Source of the DNA: Apostichopus japonicus
Lineage: Eukaryota; Echinodermata; Holothuroidea; Aspidochirotida; Stichopodidae
Direction of reading: 5' to 3'
Length of the DNA: 64,000 nucleotides
Assembly: GCF_037975245.1 (NCBI RefSeq)
Contig: NC_092572.1
Location: 20,650,489 to 20,714,488 of the forward strand
Under the pieces are notes generated by a model, which worked only from the letters and a program-made list of their open reading frames with translations, had not been told where the DNA came from and searched no databases. Positions 62,101 through 64,000 of this stretch are shown piece after piece. Both the position numbers and the translations under genes were made by a program. How positions within the stretch are numbered: the stretch's first letter is position 1; each line of letters begins with the position of its first letter.

Positions 62101-64000
62101 TAAGCGATCATGAATAATTAATGTGTCATATAAATATTAAAAACAACAAGGAAGTTATAAATAAGGTACAATCTAAGTAATTCATCAGTAAATGATTACT
62201 CTATTGCTAATTAATAAGCAATAATGAATAATTAATGTGTCATATAAATATTCAAAACAATTGTATGAGGAAGTTATAAATAAGGTAAAAATCTAATTAA
62301 ATCATCAGAAAATGAGAACTTGATTTCTAACGATAATCGATAACGAATAATTAATGTGTCATACAAATATTCAAAAAGAGTACGAGGAATTTATAAACAA
62401 CGTAAGTTTTAAGTAATATATGAACAGCTATGAGTACTTGAATTTCTAATAACTTGTGATGACCACACATATTTACCTGCGGGGCAGTCCTTGGGAGTCA
62501 CAACACCATGCGAGGGCTCTCCTACCCCACTCTGTTCCTCATCAATGGCCTCATTCTGGTCACAATATTTACCTTAAAATTAGAAAAAGACAGTCTTTAT
62601 CATAGTTGCCAATTCTTTGCCATTCTGAGCGCATAACATTTGAAAGTAATAACAAACTTTTAAAAATTCATATCTATATGAATATTTCTCCATATGGAAC
62701 AATGTTTCCTAAATCTTTTTCAACAGCCAAAATGCTGTCTCCTTCCTATCCCAGTACCCATCCCCCACCGCTCCCCTTACATCCTACCTGTATAAAACTG
62801 TCATTAAACACATTGTCTTGATTTGTTAATATCCCTTCATTATATTAGATTTCATATTTTGTTTTATATTGCTTCTCCTTTTTTTAATTTATTTATTTAT
62901 TTTAAGTTATCTTCATACCTGCCGGGCATTCCAAGCATTCCCCTCGTCCAACCAATGGTTGGTAGTAACCGCTGAGACAGGGTGCCTGTGAGGGGGACCC
63001 TACGGGGCACTCATGACCTGCTAGGCATTGGCTGCCGGTCGGTTGAGCTGCGGTCGAGCCCTCCTCGCAGAACCATCCTTCGTCGCAGTAGTCCAGGGGC
63101 AGGGGGTTACCCCAACCTGGACAGTACTGACCGGCAGTGCAATTCTGACAGTCTTCCAGAGCCTGGTTGGCCAAAGAGTTTGAGAACGTACCTGAGGATA
63201 GAGAAGAACTCAGATGTGAGTGGAAAGGATCCTTCATTACTGATGGATGGCGATAATCATAGAGGAACGTGTGCAAGAGGAACTAGAAGAAACAAGGGGG
63301 ACTAGGAAGAGGAGGGGGGGGTTAAGAGGGGAGGGAATGGGAGAGGAGAGGGGTGTAGGGGAGAACATATGTGAAAGTCACATGATTACGACATGAGTCA
63401 GACACAGAAAGAACAATATGGGTAACTTTCAGGGTTGTCAAAGATCGGATTTTGAAGTCTTCTCCAGAAATGATGTGGTTTTGAATTTTCATGTCTAGAA
63501 GATATTTGTTTTTTACACAAAGGAATGGGTAAAGAAATTTCTGTCAAAAAAAAAGAAATAAAATGAATAAAAACAAGAAGGGGCTTAGGTAATTTCCACT
63601 TAATATCGTTCCTTCCTTTCTTCAAGGATCATTCTTCAAAAGTTTTTATGTTTGGTCCTTATGTTTGTTAAAGTAAACACAGTCTCTTGTGATGTTCACT
63701 TAAAACTTGGTATTATTTTTATTGGCCGAACATCAACTAAAGTATACACAATTATCAATGCTTGATGGAAATAGTAACAGCAGGATGGGGAGGGGGAAGG
63801 GGAGGAGGGGTGGTGGCTTAATCAATAAGAAGACATAACAGCATGATTAAACAACAGATTAAATCATTTTTGTGGAACCTCCAGGATGAGAGACAGGCTT
63901 ACCAGGAGGGCAAGGGTTCTCGGCGCTGCTCCCCTCGGGACAATAAGACCCCTGAGGACAGATGTCACCATACGTCTGGTTCACAGGGTTGGGTTCTATT
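22955..64000 (-). CDS. Giant cysteine-rich repeat protein gene (GCC2/GCC3-like), 40 exons seen, incomplete at both ends
   Basis: The forty exons listed below form one transcription unit read right to left. Joined, they give about 7,844 coding bases with no stop. Every exon but one junction is phase 1-1, and each junction restores a Gly, Asp, Ala or Thr codon inside the motif. The protein consists only of modules of the form C-x-x-C-x-x-G-x-[YF]-C followed by GT[YF]-x-N-x-T stretches, with about one residue in ten being Cys. This resembles the GCC2/GCC3 (ephrin receptor-like) family seen in large extracellular proteins. The abundant sequons and paired cysteines imply a secreted or cell-surface, disulphide-rich, glycosylated protein (inference). 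Super-repeats of about 700 residues begin at exons 2, 14 and 25 and near the end of exon 33. Introns run from about 0.2 to 2.0 kb. Neither start codon, signal peptide, membrane helix nor stop is visible. Function unknown. Confidence 0.85.
23330..24055. repeat. 18-bp minisatellite (GGTATTGATATCTGTATT), about 38 copies
   Basis: Located in the intron between exons 39 and 40. GATATC occurs in most units, which vary in TGTATTC, TGAGTTC and TGTGTTT. A higher-order block around TATTAGTATTTGTATTGG recurs three times. Confidence 0.9.
24121..24345 (-). CDS. Giant Cys-rich gene, exon 39
   Basis: Seventy-five codons, phase 1-1. The junction codon is GAT: DGVTGDICPIGHYCPVG, NATYMNDTGAAECLTC, CTRGDIPEPCPAGFYC, PEGTGHDVQPCPA. 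It matches the second half of exon 29 (YCPEGTGYDTVPCPSG). Acceptor tctgaagcag, donor gtaacg. Confidence 0.88.
24718..25770. repeat. 97-bp higher-order TACATTA array
   Basis: TTACATTACATT-like sequence organised in 97-base units marked by ATTCAGCTACCTAACATAAC at about 24,816, 24,913, 25,010, 25,107, 25,204, 25,301 and 25,398. Lies in the intron between exons 38 and 39. Its open frames (Leu-His-Tyr-Thr repeats) are not genes. Confidence 0.9.
26150..26310. repeat. Dispersed repeat copy A (about 160 bp)
   Basis: Shares CAAAAATTGCGGTATAGGCT, CCAGTTTGC, GTGTGTTAGGATAATAG and CACGGATATTCCGC with copy B at 42,065-42,225. Both end in AAGCTCATGCCTGGTA, and both lie in introns of the giant gene in the same orientation. 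Confidence 0.8.
26343..26477 (-). CDS. Giant Cys-rich gene, exon 38
   Basis: Forty-five codons, phase 1-1. GKDTLADCVSCDPGYYC, then DNITGQCNDGYYCLTNAS and NPE. Same slot as the start of exon 29. Sequons NIT and NAS. Acceptor tctcactcag, donor gtaagc. Confidence 0.87.
27070..27412. repeat. Direct duplication, about 155 bp, spaced 186 bp
   Basis: CTACAATAAAAGAACAATCC at 27,076 and 27,262 starts two nearly identical stretches that end in CAAGAGACAAGAAATGC. Both lie in the intron between exons 37 and 38. Confidence 0.85.
27461..27733 (-). CDS. Giant Cys-rich gene, exon 37
   Basis: Ninety-one codons, phase 1-1. GDDCPPGTYGNQTGLTAAP, CFAGHYCELGATAPNP, NQTWGYLCPVGRYCPEG, ending SYNPYE. It aligns with exon 17. 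Two NQT sequons. Confidence 0.88.
28122..28301 (-). CDS. Giant Cys-rich gene, exon 36
   Basis: Sixty codons, phase 1-1. GDCTQCDAGYYCDEEG, then TLGADQPAPTDGVTGDICP and ending GSIT. Same slot as the middle of exon 27 and exon 16. Acceptor cactgacag, donor gtaaatg. No sequon. Confidence 0.88.
28431..28495 (-). mobile_element. Hammerhead-like repeat remnant, copy 1
   Basis: On the minus strand CTTTGAAAGAAGATCCTG, then TTAGGATTGATACGTCAGG. It resembles the CUGAUGA, stem, GAAAC, GUC core of hammerhead ribozymes found in Penelope-like elements, but both core boxes are changed. A better copy is at 43,500. Confidence 0.4.
29093..29200. repeat. (CA)n and (TA)n microsatellite
   Basis: ACACACACAC, then long TA with three TATACATATA breaks. 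Intron between exons 35 and 36. Confidence 0.9.
29699..29911 (-). CDS. Giant Cys-rich gene, exon 35
   Basis: Seventy-one codons, phase 1-1. GTYQAEPGQPDCDTCPEG, GVIVPLDCVPGHYCPNG, TEYATQNKCPLGTYSG. The GV-x-VP-x-x-C-P-x-G block is the fourth copy of the SHGVV anchor. Sequons NVT, NGT and NKT. Confidence 0.88.
30405..30480. repeat. Dispersed hairpin repeat (GGCTGCAGCATTCTGCAGCC)
   Basis: A perfect short inverted repeat, GGCTGCAG/CTGCAGCC, within AAAAGTAGGATGATGAGAGG and GGCTGCATAGGATGAGATC. The same element in opposite orientation is at 53,140-53,215, and related pieces are in the arrays at 34.2 and 51.8 kb. Confidence 0.7.
31197..31358 (-). CDS. Giant Cys-rich gene, exon 34
   Basis: Fifty-four codons, phase 1-1. 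GYFCSGEHLSAPSNPC, then GGQSTASPVEYVCPQG. The acceptor ttatcag occurs twice, at the chosen border and again 30 bases inside the exon. The inner site is also in frame and would remove ten residues (GYFCSGEHLS). The outer one is preferred because it restores the YFC motif to the CTPG of exon 33. Confidence 0.83.
32012..32760. mobile_element. Inverted-repeat element with GGTTGGGCGAAATGACC ends (MITE-like)
   Basis: The left end at 32,012-32,037 (GACCAGCATGGTCATTTCG then CCCAACC) is the reverse complement of the start of the right end at 32,602. The right end then repeats GGTTGGGCGAAATGACCAGG about six times to 32,755. The interior is about four copies of a 129-base unit (CACTAGTTCAATTTGATTTA, TTATACAAACAAAGGGGAAT). 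No transposase. It lies in the intron between exons 33 and 34. Confidence 0.65.
33256..33438 (-). CDS. Giant Cys-rich gene, exon 33
   Basis: Sixty-one codons, phase 1-1. AECSAGYFCPGGDEDPNP, then CPEGYYCELGSPYPTPC and NTELANCLSCTP. It equals exon 13 plus the start of exon 14, so the border between super-repeat copies 3 and 4 lies inside this exon. Sequons NGT and NTT. Confidence 0.88.
34190..34828. repeat. About 120-135-bp tandem array containing exon 32's splice donor
   Basis: The unit runs TACATACCAGTAGGTGA, CTGCAGAGCACACAGCC, GCTGCAGTGATGCTGCAG, TTCTACTGTTGCCACAGTGC, TTAACATAGAGCTGAAGC. On the minus strand, TCACCTACTG followed by gtatgtaa is the end of exon 32 with its donor. It recurs near 34,317, 34,447, 34,571 and 34,706 before the real one at 34,825. 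Confidence 0.87.
34829..34984 (-). CDS. Giant Cys-rich gene, exon 32
   Basis: Fifty-two codons, phase 1-1. GNATIISDCMCPAVNYSG, then CPPGTYCPSGSSRPLDC and CDDYELESPT. The last ten bases and the gtatgtaa donor are repeated four times downstream in the intron. Sequons NAT and NYS. Acceptor ctggttgcag. Confidence 0.87.
35278..35575. repeat. 122-bp direct repeat, 2.4 copies
   Basis: AAGATCTGCTTAGCAACGGT starts near 35,278, 35,400 and 35,523, with GTAAACAGGAAGTGAATGC within. Intron between exons 31 and 32. Confidence 0.85.
35657..35956 (-). CDS. Giant Cys-rich gene, exon 31
   Basis: One hundred codons with eleven cysteines, phase 1-1. The junction codon is GAT (Asp). SSCDLCPAGFYCPVNTS, TYAYQYPCPEGSYNSLP with a short Gln run, then PTGNCSAGWFCTMGSASS and KPLPP. 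It covers the ground of exons 10 and 11 in one exon. Confidence 0.88.
36010..36335. repeat. About 90-bp direct repeat, 3.5 copies
   Basis: The unit has ACAAAGTTCCATAGTTAAC, ACTGTGTTCAATGTAGAG and GGTACACCAGAACTTGTTG. It starts about 50 bases upstream of exon 31's acceptor. Confidence 0.85.
36840..37049 (-). CDS. Giant Cys-rich gene, exon 30
   Basis: Seventy codons, phase 1-1. GGYYCQTPGLPDVEGPC, then HKGVGGVCPAGSYCPTG and NPCEAGTFTASD. It matches exon 9 by its GVGGVCP block and exon 40 by C-x-x-C-x-GG-x-YC-x-TPG. No sequon. Confidence 0.88.
37206..37410 (-). mobile_element. SINE/LINE-tail relative of the 6.5-kb SINE, headless
   Basis: ATAATAATCATAATAATATT, two AGCGCTTTA words, CCCTTGGTCAATGATAACC and AAGTTACCTCACAGGTACCC occur in the same order as CCTGGTCATTGCTAAC and AAGTTACCTCGCAAGTCCC at 6,482-6,655. 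The tRNA head is absent here. The tail matches that of the LINE at 20,966. Confidence 0.6.
37780..38935. repeat. About 105-bp higher-order minisatellite (TACTGGTACTCACATTTACA)
   Basis: Built from 25-27-base subunits ending in GGTACTCA or TTGTACTCA, grouped into fours to give a unit of about 105 bases, some ten times. Intron between exons 29 and 30. Confidence 0.88.
39007..39384 (-). CDS. Giant Cys-rich gene, exon 29 (longest)
   Basis: 126 codons, phase 1-1, the longest exon. It joins in one exon what copy 2 splits over the end of exon 17 and exons 18, 19 and the start of 20: GYYCESPGKTNITEKC, SPTDGVTGHICPTGHYC, TYVNHTGASYCYVC, CPQGYYCPEGTGYDTVPC. Sequons NIT, NGT, NHT, NTT. The intron downstream holds the 37.8-38.9 kb minisatellite. 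Confidence 0.88.
39916..40095 (-). CDS. Giant Cys-rich gene, exon 28
   Basis: Sixty codons, phase 1-1. GYYCSGSSEEAAPVGMPYG, DVCWPGHYCPNGTDIPDPC, then an acidic EEEDDC. Same slot as exons 6, 17 and 37 (YGD-x-C-x-x-G-x-[YF]-C). Acceptor cttctgtag. Confidence 0.88.
40230..40900. repeat. 47-bp minisatellite, about 14 copies
   Basis: Unit ACTCTTATTGTTAATCTATT then ACTGTTTACTGTTACTGTTAA. The CTCTTATTG word is at 40,244, 40,291 and every 47 bases. Very homogeneous. Intron between exons 27 and 28. Confidence 0.92.
41072..41338 (-). CDS. Giant Cys-rich gene, exon 27
   Basis: Eighty-nine codons, phase 1-1. GNTAPSDVCAAGHYC, DGTTGDICPPGRYC, GSITGDKCPKGSYSNQTGLT. The GSITGD block recurs across the exon 36/37 junction of copy 4. 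Sequons NQT and NCT. Donor gtgagttt. Confidence 0.88.
42065..42225. repeat. Dispersed repeat copy B (about 160 bp)
   Basis: Partner of 26,150-26,310, with CAAAAATTGCGGTATAGGCT and CACGGATATTCCGCGAATTC. Intron between exons 26 and 27. Confidence 0.8.
42380..42619 (-). CDS. Giant Cys-rich gene, exon 26
   Basis: Eighty codons, phase 1-1. A 33-residue start without cysteine (DYEVLDAENVTESGNFSG) precedes YRGVSVPTVCPAGSYCPMG and EFGTQYLCPEGTF. It is the copy-3 counterpart of exon 15. Four sequons (NVT, NFS, NRT, NDT). Confidence 0.87.
43123..43404 (-). CDS. Giant Cys-rich gene, exon 25
   Basis: Ninety-four codons, phase 1-1. Opens super-repeat copy 3: GHRGNINISDCNQCTPG, then GGQNTSQPVELACSPG and CPSGYYQPHWRAYDC, ending YCKAF. 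It corresponds to exons 2 and 14. Sequons NIS, NTS and NQT. Confidence 0.88.
43438..43590 (-). mobile_element. Hammerhead-like repeat remnant, copy 2
   Basis: On the minus strand CTTTGAAGAAGATCCTGC, TAGGATTGAAACGTCAGG. The GAAAC box and a four-base-pair stem II (ATCC/GGAT) are kept; the first box reads TTTGAAGA instead of CTGATGA. A 27-base piece (GGATCTTCTTCAAAGGCTAA and on) is tandemly doubled at 43,530-43,583. Confidence 0.45.
43995..44210 (-). CDS. Giant Cys-rich gene, exon 24
   Basis: Seventy-two codons, phase 1-1. GTYCPQGSNQPIPCPLG, then QYCEGYANQVPDGDCLEG and YYCPEGTPVEEPCPPG. Covers the ground of exons 12 and 13 in a single exon. Acceptor ctttgacag, donor gtgattta. Confidence 0.87.
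44718..44900 (-). CDS. Giant Cys-rich gene, exon 23
   Basis: Sixty-one codons, phase 1-1. Junction codon GCC (Ala), then GKYCDGDGNAVPTGDC, SPGWYCTRGAYSSKPNP and a cysteine-poor stretch with sequons NTS and NQT. It occupies the slot of exon 11 but has lost the C-x-C of that exon. Confidence 0.86.
45724..45834 (-). CDS. Giant Cys-rich gene, exon 22
   Basis: Thirty-seven codons, phase 1-1. GFYCPEETEYPAQYPCPAG then TYNNRTLADSYYDCIPC. Equivalent to exon 10 in copy 1 and to the middle of exon 31 in copy 3 (TTYAYQYPCPEGSYN). Acceptor tatttcaag, donor gtatga. Confidence 0.87.
46125..46565. repeat. 45-bp minisatellite, about 9.5 copies, open on the minus strand
   Basis: Unit GGTGAGACCATCAGGACGAC then ATGGTTTACAGTTTGTCATG. 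On the minus strand it translates as NCKPCRPDGLTPYTT repeats without a stop. This resembles the GLT-x(4-5)-C-x-x-C-x-x-G segments of exons 27 and 37. No AG acceptor exists within the unit, so it is not annotated as an exon. Intron between exons 21 and 22. Confidence 0.88.
46821..46988 (-). CDS. Giant Cys-rich gene, exon 21
   Basis: Fifty-six codons, phase 1-1. GPCQEGTYCPGATPYPIGC, then AGYYCLENSTTYLDTPCWT. It is the copy-2 equivalent of exon 9. The upstream Gly-Ile-Gly-Gly junction with exon 20 rebuilds the GVGG-C block. Sequon NST. Confidence 0.88.
47270..47721. repeat. About 100-bp tandem array carrying copies of exon 20's donor
   Basis: Unit GACTGTACTATTGATATGAA, TATTCATGA, ATCTTACCAC, GTGTAGTACTGCACAGTAT. 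On the minus strand TGGTG then gtaagatt ends exon 20. The same donor context recurs at about 47,318, 47,420 (changed to gtaaatt), 47,523 and 47,625. Confidence 0.85.
47722..47898 (-). CDS. Giant Cys-rich gene, exon 20
   Basis: Fifty-nine codons, phase 1-1. Starts GTYGPVEMLADASECTQC and ends with an Asn run (NNNNTGIG) before gtaagatt. Its 5' 24 bases plus acceptor are tandemly repeated about twelve times upstream, and its donor with the last few bases is repeated four times downstream. The annotated borders are those joining in frame to exons 19 and 21. Confidence 0.86.
47899..48470. repeat. 48-bp tandem array made of exon 20's 5' end and acceptor, about 12 copies
   Basis: Each unit on the minus strand has TATTGTATTATGTCACAG (acceptor) followed by GCACGTATGGCCCTGTTGAG, the first bases of exon 20. 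Starts of the exon-like part are every 48 bases from 47,922 to about 48,445. One unit near 48,040 is five bases short. The four nearest units are open in the exon's frame (GTYGPVEMLSVLYYVT). Confidence 0.9.
48829..48975 (-). CDS. Giant Cys-rich gene, exon 19
   Basis: Forty-nine codons, phase 1-1. GTYMNHTQADACKSCPARYFC, where Arg replaces the usual Gly before Y-F-C, then PCPKGSYCPPGRGFDIEEC. Acceptor ctttctacaag. A pure ATCATGACTGG-type minisatellite starts about 25 bases upstream of the acceptor. Confidence 0.87.
48998..49360. repeat. ATCATGACTGG/ATCATGACTAG minisatellite (11-12 bp), about 30 copies
   Basis: Short units with GACTAG, GACTGG and GACCAG variants, and some longer units with ATTCATGGCTAG. 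Directly upstream of exon 19. Confidence 0.9.
49569..49703 (-). CDS. Giant Cys-rich gene, exon 18
   Basis: Forty-five codons, phase 1-1. GLCDPGFYCVAGANNSSP followed by TDGVTGDVCPAGSFC. In copy 3 this segment is internal to the long exon 29. Acceptor ccacgtgtag, donor gtgagtag. Confidence 0.88.
50207..50458 (-). CDS. Giant Cys-rich gene, exon 17
   Basis: Eighty-four codons, phase 1-1. GLTEPTGECLAGHFC, TLGATAPNPTGESYGDTCPAG, ending with NYT. It aligns with exon 37 (ELGATAPNPSNQTWGYLCPVG), the same slot in copy 4. Acceptor gctttaaag. Confidence 0.88.
50820..51183. repeat. 62-bp tandem array made of exon 16's 3' end and donor, five clear copies plus a diverged one
   Basis: On the minus strand each unit reads AGGACACTACTGTCAGACTG, GAG, then gttagtctg, as at the end of exon 16 (GHYCQTE plus donor). 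Copies begin near 50,877, 50,939, 51,000, 51,061 and 51,122. One copy has a better donor, gtaagtctg (51,055-51,063). A diverged sixth piece (50,825-50,860) still reads CVPGNCCQTP but lacks a donor. Confidence 0.88.
51184..51417 (-). CDS. Giant Cys-rich gene, exon 16
   Basis: Seventy-eight codons with eight cysteines, phase 1-1. Reads GLTQFADFCDAGYVC, RPSDGITGYECLPGYYC and ends CIPGHYCQTE before gttagtc. Sequons NTS, NDT, NVT. The last 40 bases and the donor are repeated in tandem five times in the intron immediately downstream (see repeat at 50,870). Confidence 0.87.
51800..53110. repeat. 77-bp minisatellite, about 17 copies
   Basis: Unit CAAGGCTGAATCAATATCAA, ACAGTACAGATTATCTTGG and CAGACCACCAGTGCCTATTG. 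CAAGGCTGAATC is at 51,901, 51,978 and 52,055. Intron between exons 15 and 16. The outer units are nearer to GCTGCAGCAAGGCTGC of the dispersed hairpin repeat. Confidence 0.9.
53140..53215. repeat. Dispersed hairpin repeat, inverted partner of 30,405
   Basis: TGATCTCATCCTATGCAGC, GGCTGCAGAACGCTGCAGCC and TCAGGATCCTACTTTTGTC. Placed at the end of the 77-bp array. Confidence 0.7.
53357..53571 (-). CDS. Giant Cys-rich gene, exon 15 (phase 2-1)
   Basis: 215 bases, phase 2 in and phase 1 out. After YCDAAEAAVYYG it reads SHGVVVPTECPAGSYCPLG and TESATQYLCPEG. It thus unites the sequences split between exons 3 and 4 in copy 1. One NQT sequon. Ends TYCDGQ before donor gtaaag. The acceptor atcttcag was chosen because it completes the split Tyr codon and preserves the YYC motif. 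Confidence 0.83.
53982..54237 (-). CDS. Giant Cys-rich gene, exon 14 (phase 1-2)
   Basis: 256 bases: phase 1 at the acceptor but phase 2 at the donor, the only such exon seen. Begins GNTELSNCLACTPGKYC and contains GQDTASPTEYNCTIGHYC, close to GQSTASPVEYVC of exon 34. The reading frame ends TCC TA at gtaagt. Exon 15 begins with T and completes TAT, giving CLPSYYC across the junction. This opens super-repeat copy 2. Confidence 0.85.
54781..54909 (-). CDS. Giant Cys-rich gene, exon 13
   Basis: Forty-three codons, phase 1-1. GYYCEGNASQPDPPHRVC, then PEGHFCGVGSPGPTPCPAG and TFANTS. It closes super-repeat copy 1. In copy 3 the same content is the first two thirds of exon 33. Sequons NAS and NTS. 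Confidence 0.88.
55114..55233 (-). CDS. Giant Cys-rich gene, exon 12
   Basis: Forty codons, phase 1-1. GGKCWPGTYCPSGSWYPLDC, then EPGQYCDVWGLASPAGDC. It matches exon 32 (TYCPSGSSRPLDC). No sequon. The intron to exon 13 is only about 204 bp, among the shortest in the gene. Confidence 0.87.
56075..56212 (-). CDS. Giant Cys-rich gene, exon 11
   Basis: Forty-six codons, phase 1-1. Reads DGQETPTGNCSAGWYCTGG, then KPLPSVNATDMSECTCPA, ending NYT. The KPLP and NAT-SEC-CPA-NYT/S order recurs in exons 31-32. The donor is gtctgt, a weaker match to consensus than its neighbours, chosen because it keeps frame and alignment with exon 32. Confidence 0.82.
56629..56757 (-). CDS. Giant Cys-rich gene, exon 10
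   Basis: Forty-three codons, phase 1-1. GHYCPDGTAYDIENPCPKG then SYNPVNGSDGYEDCLSC. It ends with base A before gtaagctg, so with exon 11 the junction codon is ACT (Thr) rather than the usual Gly. Corresponds to exon 22 in copy 2. Confidence 0.87.
57206..57418 (-). CDS. Giant Cys-rich gene, exon 9
   Basis: Seventy-one codons, phase 1-1. Diagnostic blocks are HTGVGGVCPSGTYCPEG and CLENATTYLDTVCPT. The second is almost repeated in exon 21 (CLENSTTYLDTPCWT), which marks the same position in super-repeat copy 2. Acceptor ctattttgcag. Confidence 0.88.
57930..58157 (-). CDS. Giant Cys-rich gene, exon 8
   Basis: Seventy-six codons, phase 1-1. Reads GYYCVNRDRADLCPPGYYC, matching YFCVNKDHPDPCPKGSYC of exon 19 in copy 2, then QCLDCDAGKYC. 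Ends at GYYCAN before donor gtaagga. One NCS sequon. Confidence 0.88.
58937..59122 (-). CDS. Giant Cys-rich gene, exon 7
   Basis: Sixty-two codons, phase 1-1. Carries the recurring PIDGVTGDICPPGSYC block and then PNGTFMNHSMASAC, the counterpart of YMNHTQADAC in exon 19, YVNHTGASYC in exon 29 and YMNDTGAAEC in exon 39. Acceptor ctctccatag. Confidence 0.88.
59344..59562 (-). CDS. Giant Cys-rich gene, exon 6
   Basis: Seventy-three codons, phase 1-1. Contains NQTYGDICPVGHFCPEG, nearly the same block as exon 1 and close to exons 17, 28 and 37. Sequons NQT, NES and NIT. Acceptor ctttccgtag, donor gtatgt. Confidence 0.88.
60065..60385. repeat. Direct duplication about 245 bp apart
   Basis: CTTGCAGTTACATGGTGGCA is at 60,078 and 60,321. 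Similar flanks (ATATCTCAGAATGACTTGC, CAGTGGGGAAGA) suggest two diverged copies in the intron between exons 5 and 6. Confidence 0.6.
60408..60698 (-). CDS. Giant Cys-rich gene, exon 5
   Basis: Ninety-seven codons, phase 1-1. It starts GYYCEAENITSPTGPC and covers four C-x-x-G-x-[YF]-C motifs, with PTGTTWPFNCPKGTFG in the middle and NGT near the end. The acceptor (aaaaccccag) sits beside a short T-run in the intron. Confidence 0.87.
61251..61364 (-). CDS. Giant Cys-rich gene, exon 4
   Basis: Thirty-eight codons, phase 1-1, acceptor catttttag, donor gtaagaat. Reads GFYCPNGTETARQHPCPVG and then a GTYSNTTGL stretch with two sequons, ending CRLCPE. In copies 2 and 3 the equivalent sequence is in the same exon as the SHGVV block. 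Confidence 0.87.
62040..62430. repeat. About 115-bp direct repeat, three copies
   Basis: ATTAATGTGTCATATAAATA at 62,117, 62,231 and (one change) 62,351, with GAGAACTTGATTTCTAA and GGAAGTTATAAATAAGGTA between. Intron between exons 3 and 4. Confidence 0.82.
62477..62572 (-). CDS. Giant Cys-rich gene, exon 3
   Basis: The smallest complete exon, 32 codons, phase 1-1, acceptor attttaag. It is cysteine-poor and acidic in the middle (NEAIDEEQ) and then reads SHGVVTPKDCPA. The SHGVV block recurs in exon 15 and, changed, in exon 26 (YRGVSVP), where it is fused to the sequence of exon 4. Confidence 0.85.
62919..63191 (-). CDS. Giant Cys-rich gene, exon 2
   Basis: Ninety-one codons, phase 1-1, acceptor ctatcctcag and donor gtatga. 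It opens super-repeat copy 1 with GTFSNSLANQALEDCQNC, the counterpart of NTELSNCLAC in exon 14 and NINISDCNQC in exon 25. It has an NCT sequon, and GYYQPLVGRGEC parallels GYYQPHWRAYDC of exon 25. Confidence 0.88.
63903..64000 (-). CDS. Giant Cys-rich gene, exon 1 of view (5' part outside window)
   Basis: Thirty-two codons are visible before a gtaag donor at the left edge. The peptide contains NQTYGDICPQGSYCPEG and ends NPCPP plus the first base of a Gly codon. It aligns with exons 6, 17, 28 and 37, which carry the same YGD-x-CP block, so at least part of one more super-repeat lies beyond the window. Phase 1 at the donor. Confidence 0.85.

Overview
The window is intron-rich, AT-rich nuclear DNA of an animal. 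It has phase-1 introns with GT-AG borders, a single-exon class A GPCR, CR1-like LINE remnants, tRNA-type SINEs, and very many microsatellites and minisatellites. Dispersed repeats full of TGACCTTTGACC-type words suggest a marine invertebrate. An echinoderm is my best guess, but the sequence alone does not prove it.

Layout. 1-13.8 kb holds no recognisable host gene: a 399-bp tandem array rich in AGGTCA/TGACCT words (0.65-2.9 kb), a 54-bp minisatellite (3.1-3.4 kb), a degenerate array sharing the word TGTGGGACC (4.1-7.4 kb) with long (TA)n tracts and SINE pieces, and a quiet region with a recurring GTCACGCTGTAACG motif (10.3-11.4 kb). 13.83-15.22 kb is a frameshifted, truncated CR1-like LINE on the minus strand. 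17,647-18,717 is an intact 356-residue rhodopsin-like GPCR on the plus strand. 18.8-22.9 kb is repeats and a second LINE fragment.

22,955-64,000 (minus strand) is one very large gene, open at both ends of the view. I resolve 40 exons (39 complete, one cut by the window edge), about 7.84 kb of coding sequence or some 2,600 residues, without a stop. The exons encode nothing but cysteine-rich modules of the type C-x-x-C-x-x-G-x-[YF]-C, best compared with the GCC2/GCC3 (ephrin-receptor-like) family, with many N-glycosylation sequons. The modules are ordered in a super-repeat of about 700-720 residues, present as three full copies, a partial fourth copy and the last exon of a preceding one. Nearly all introns are phase 1, so exons can be duplicated or skipped without changing frame. 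No signal peptide, membrane segment or 3' end is seen: the leftmost exon ends in a good splice donor and no further exon was found to its left.

The most interesting observation is in the introns of this gene. Several carry minisatellites whose repeat unit includes the edge of the neighbouring exon together with its splice site. Exon 20 has tandem copies of its acceptor upstream and of its donor downstream; exons 16 and 32 have tandem copies of their donors. This gives arrays of duplicate splice sites, one of them open in the exon's own frame. The GPCR and the giant gene have no evident functional link.
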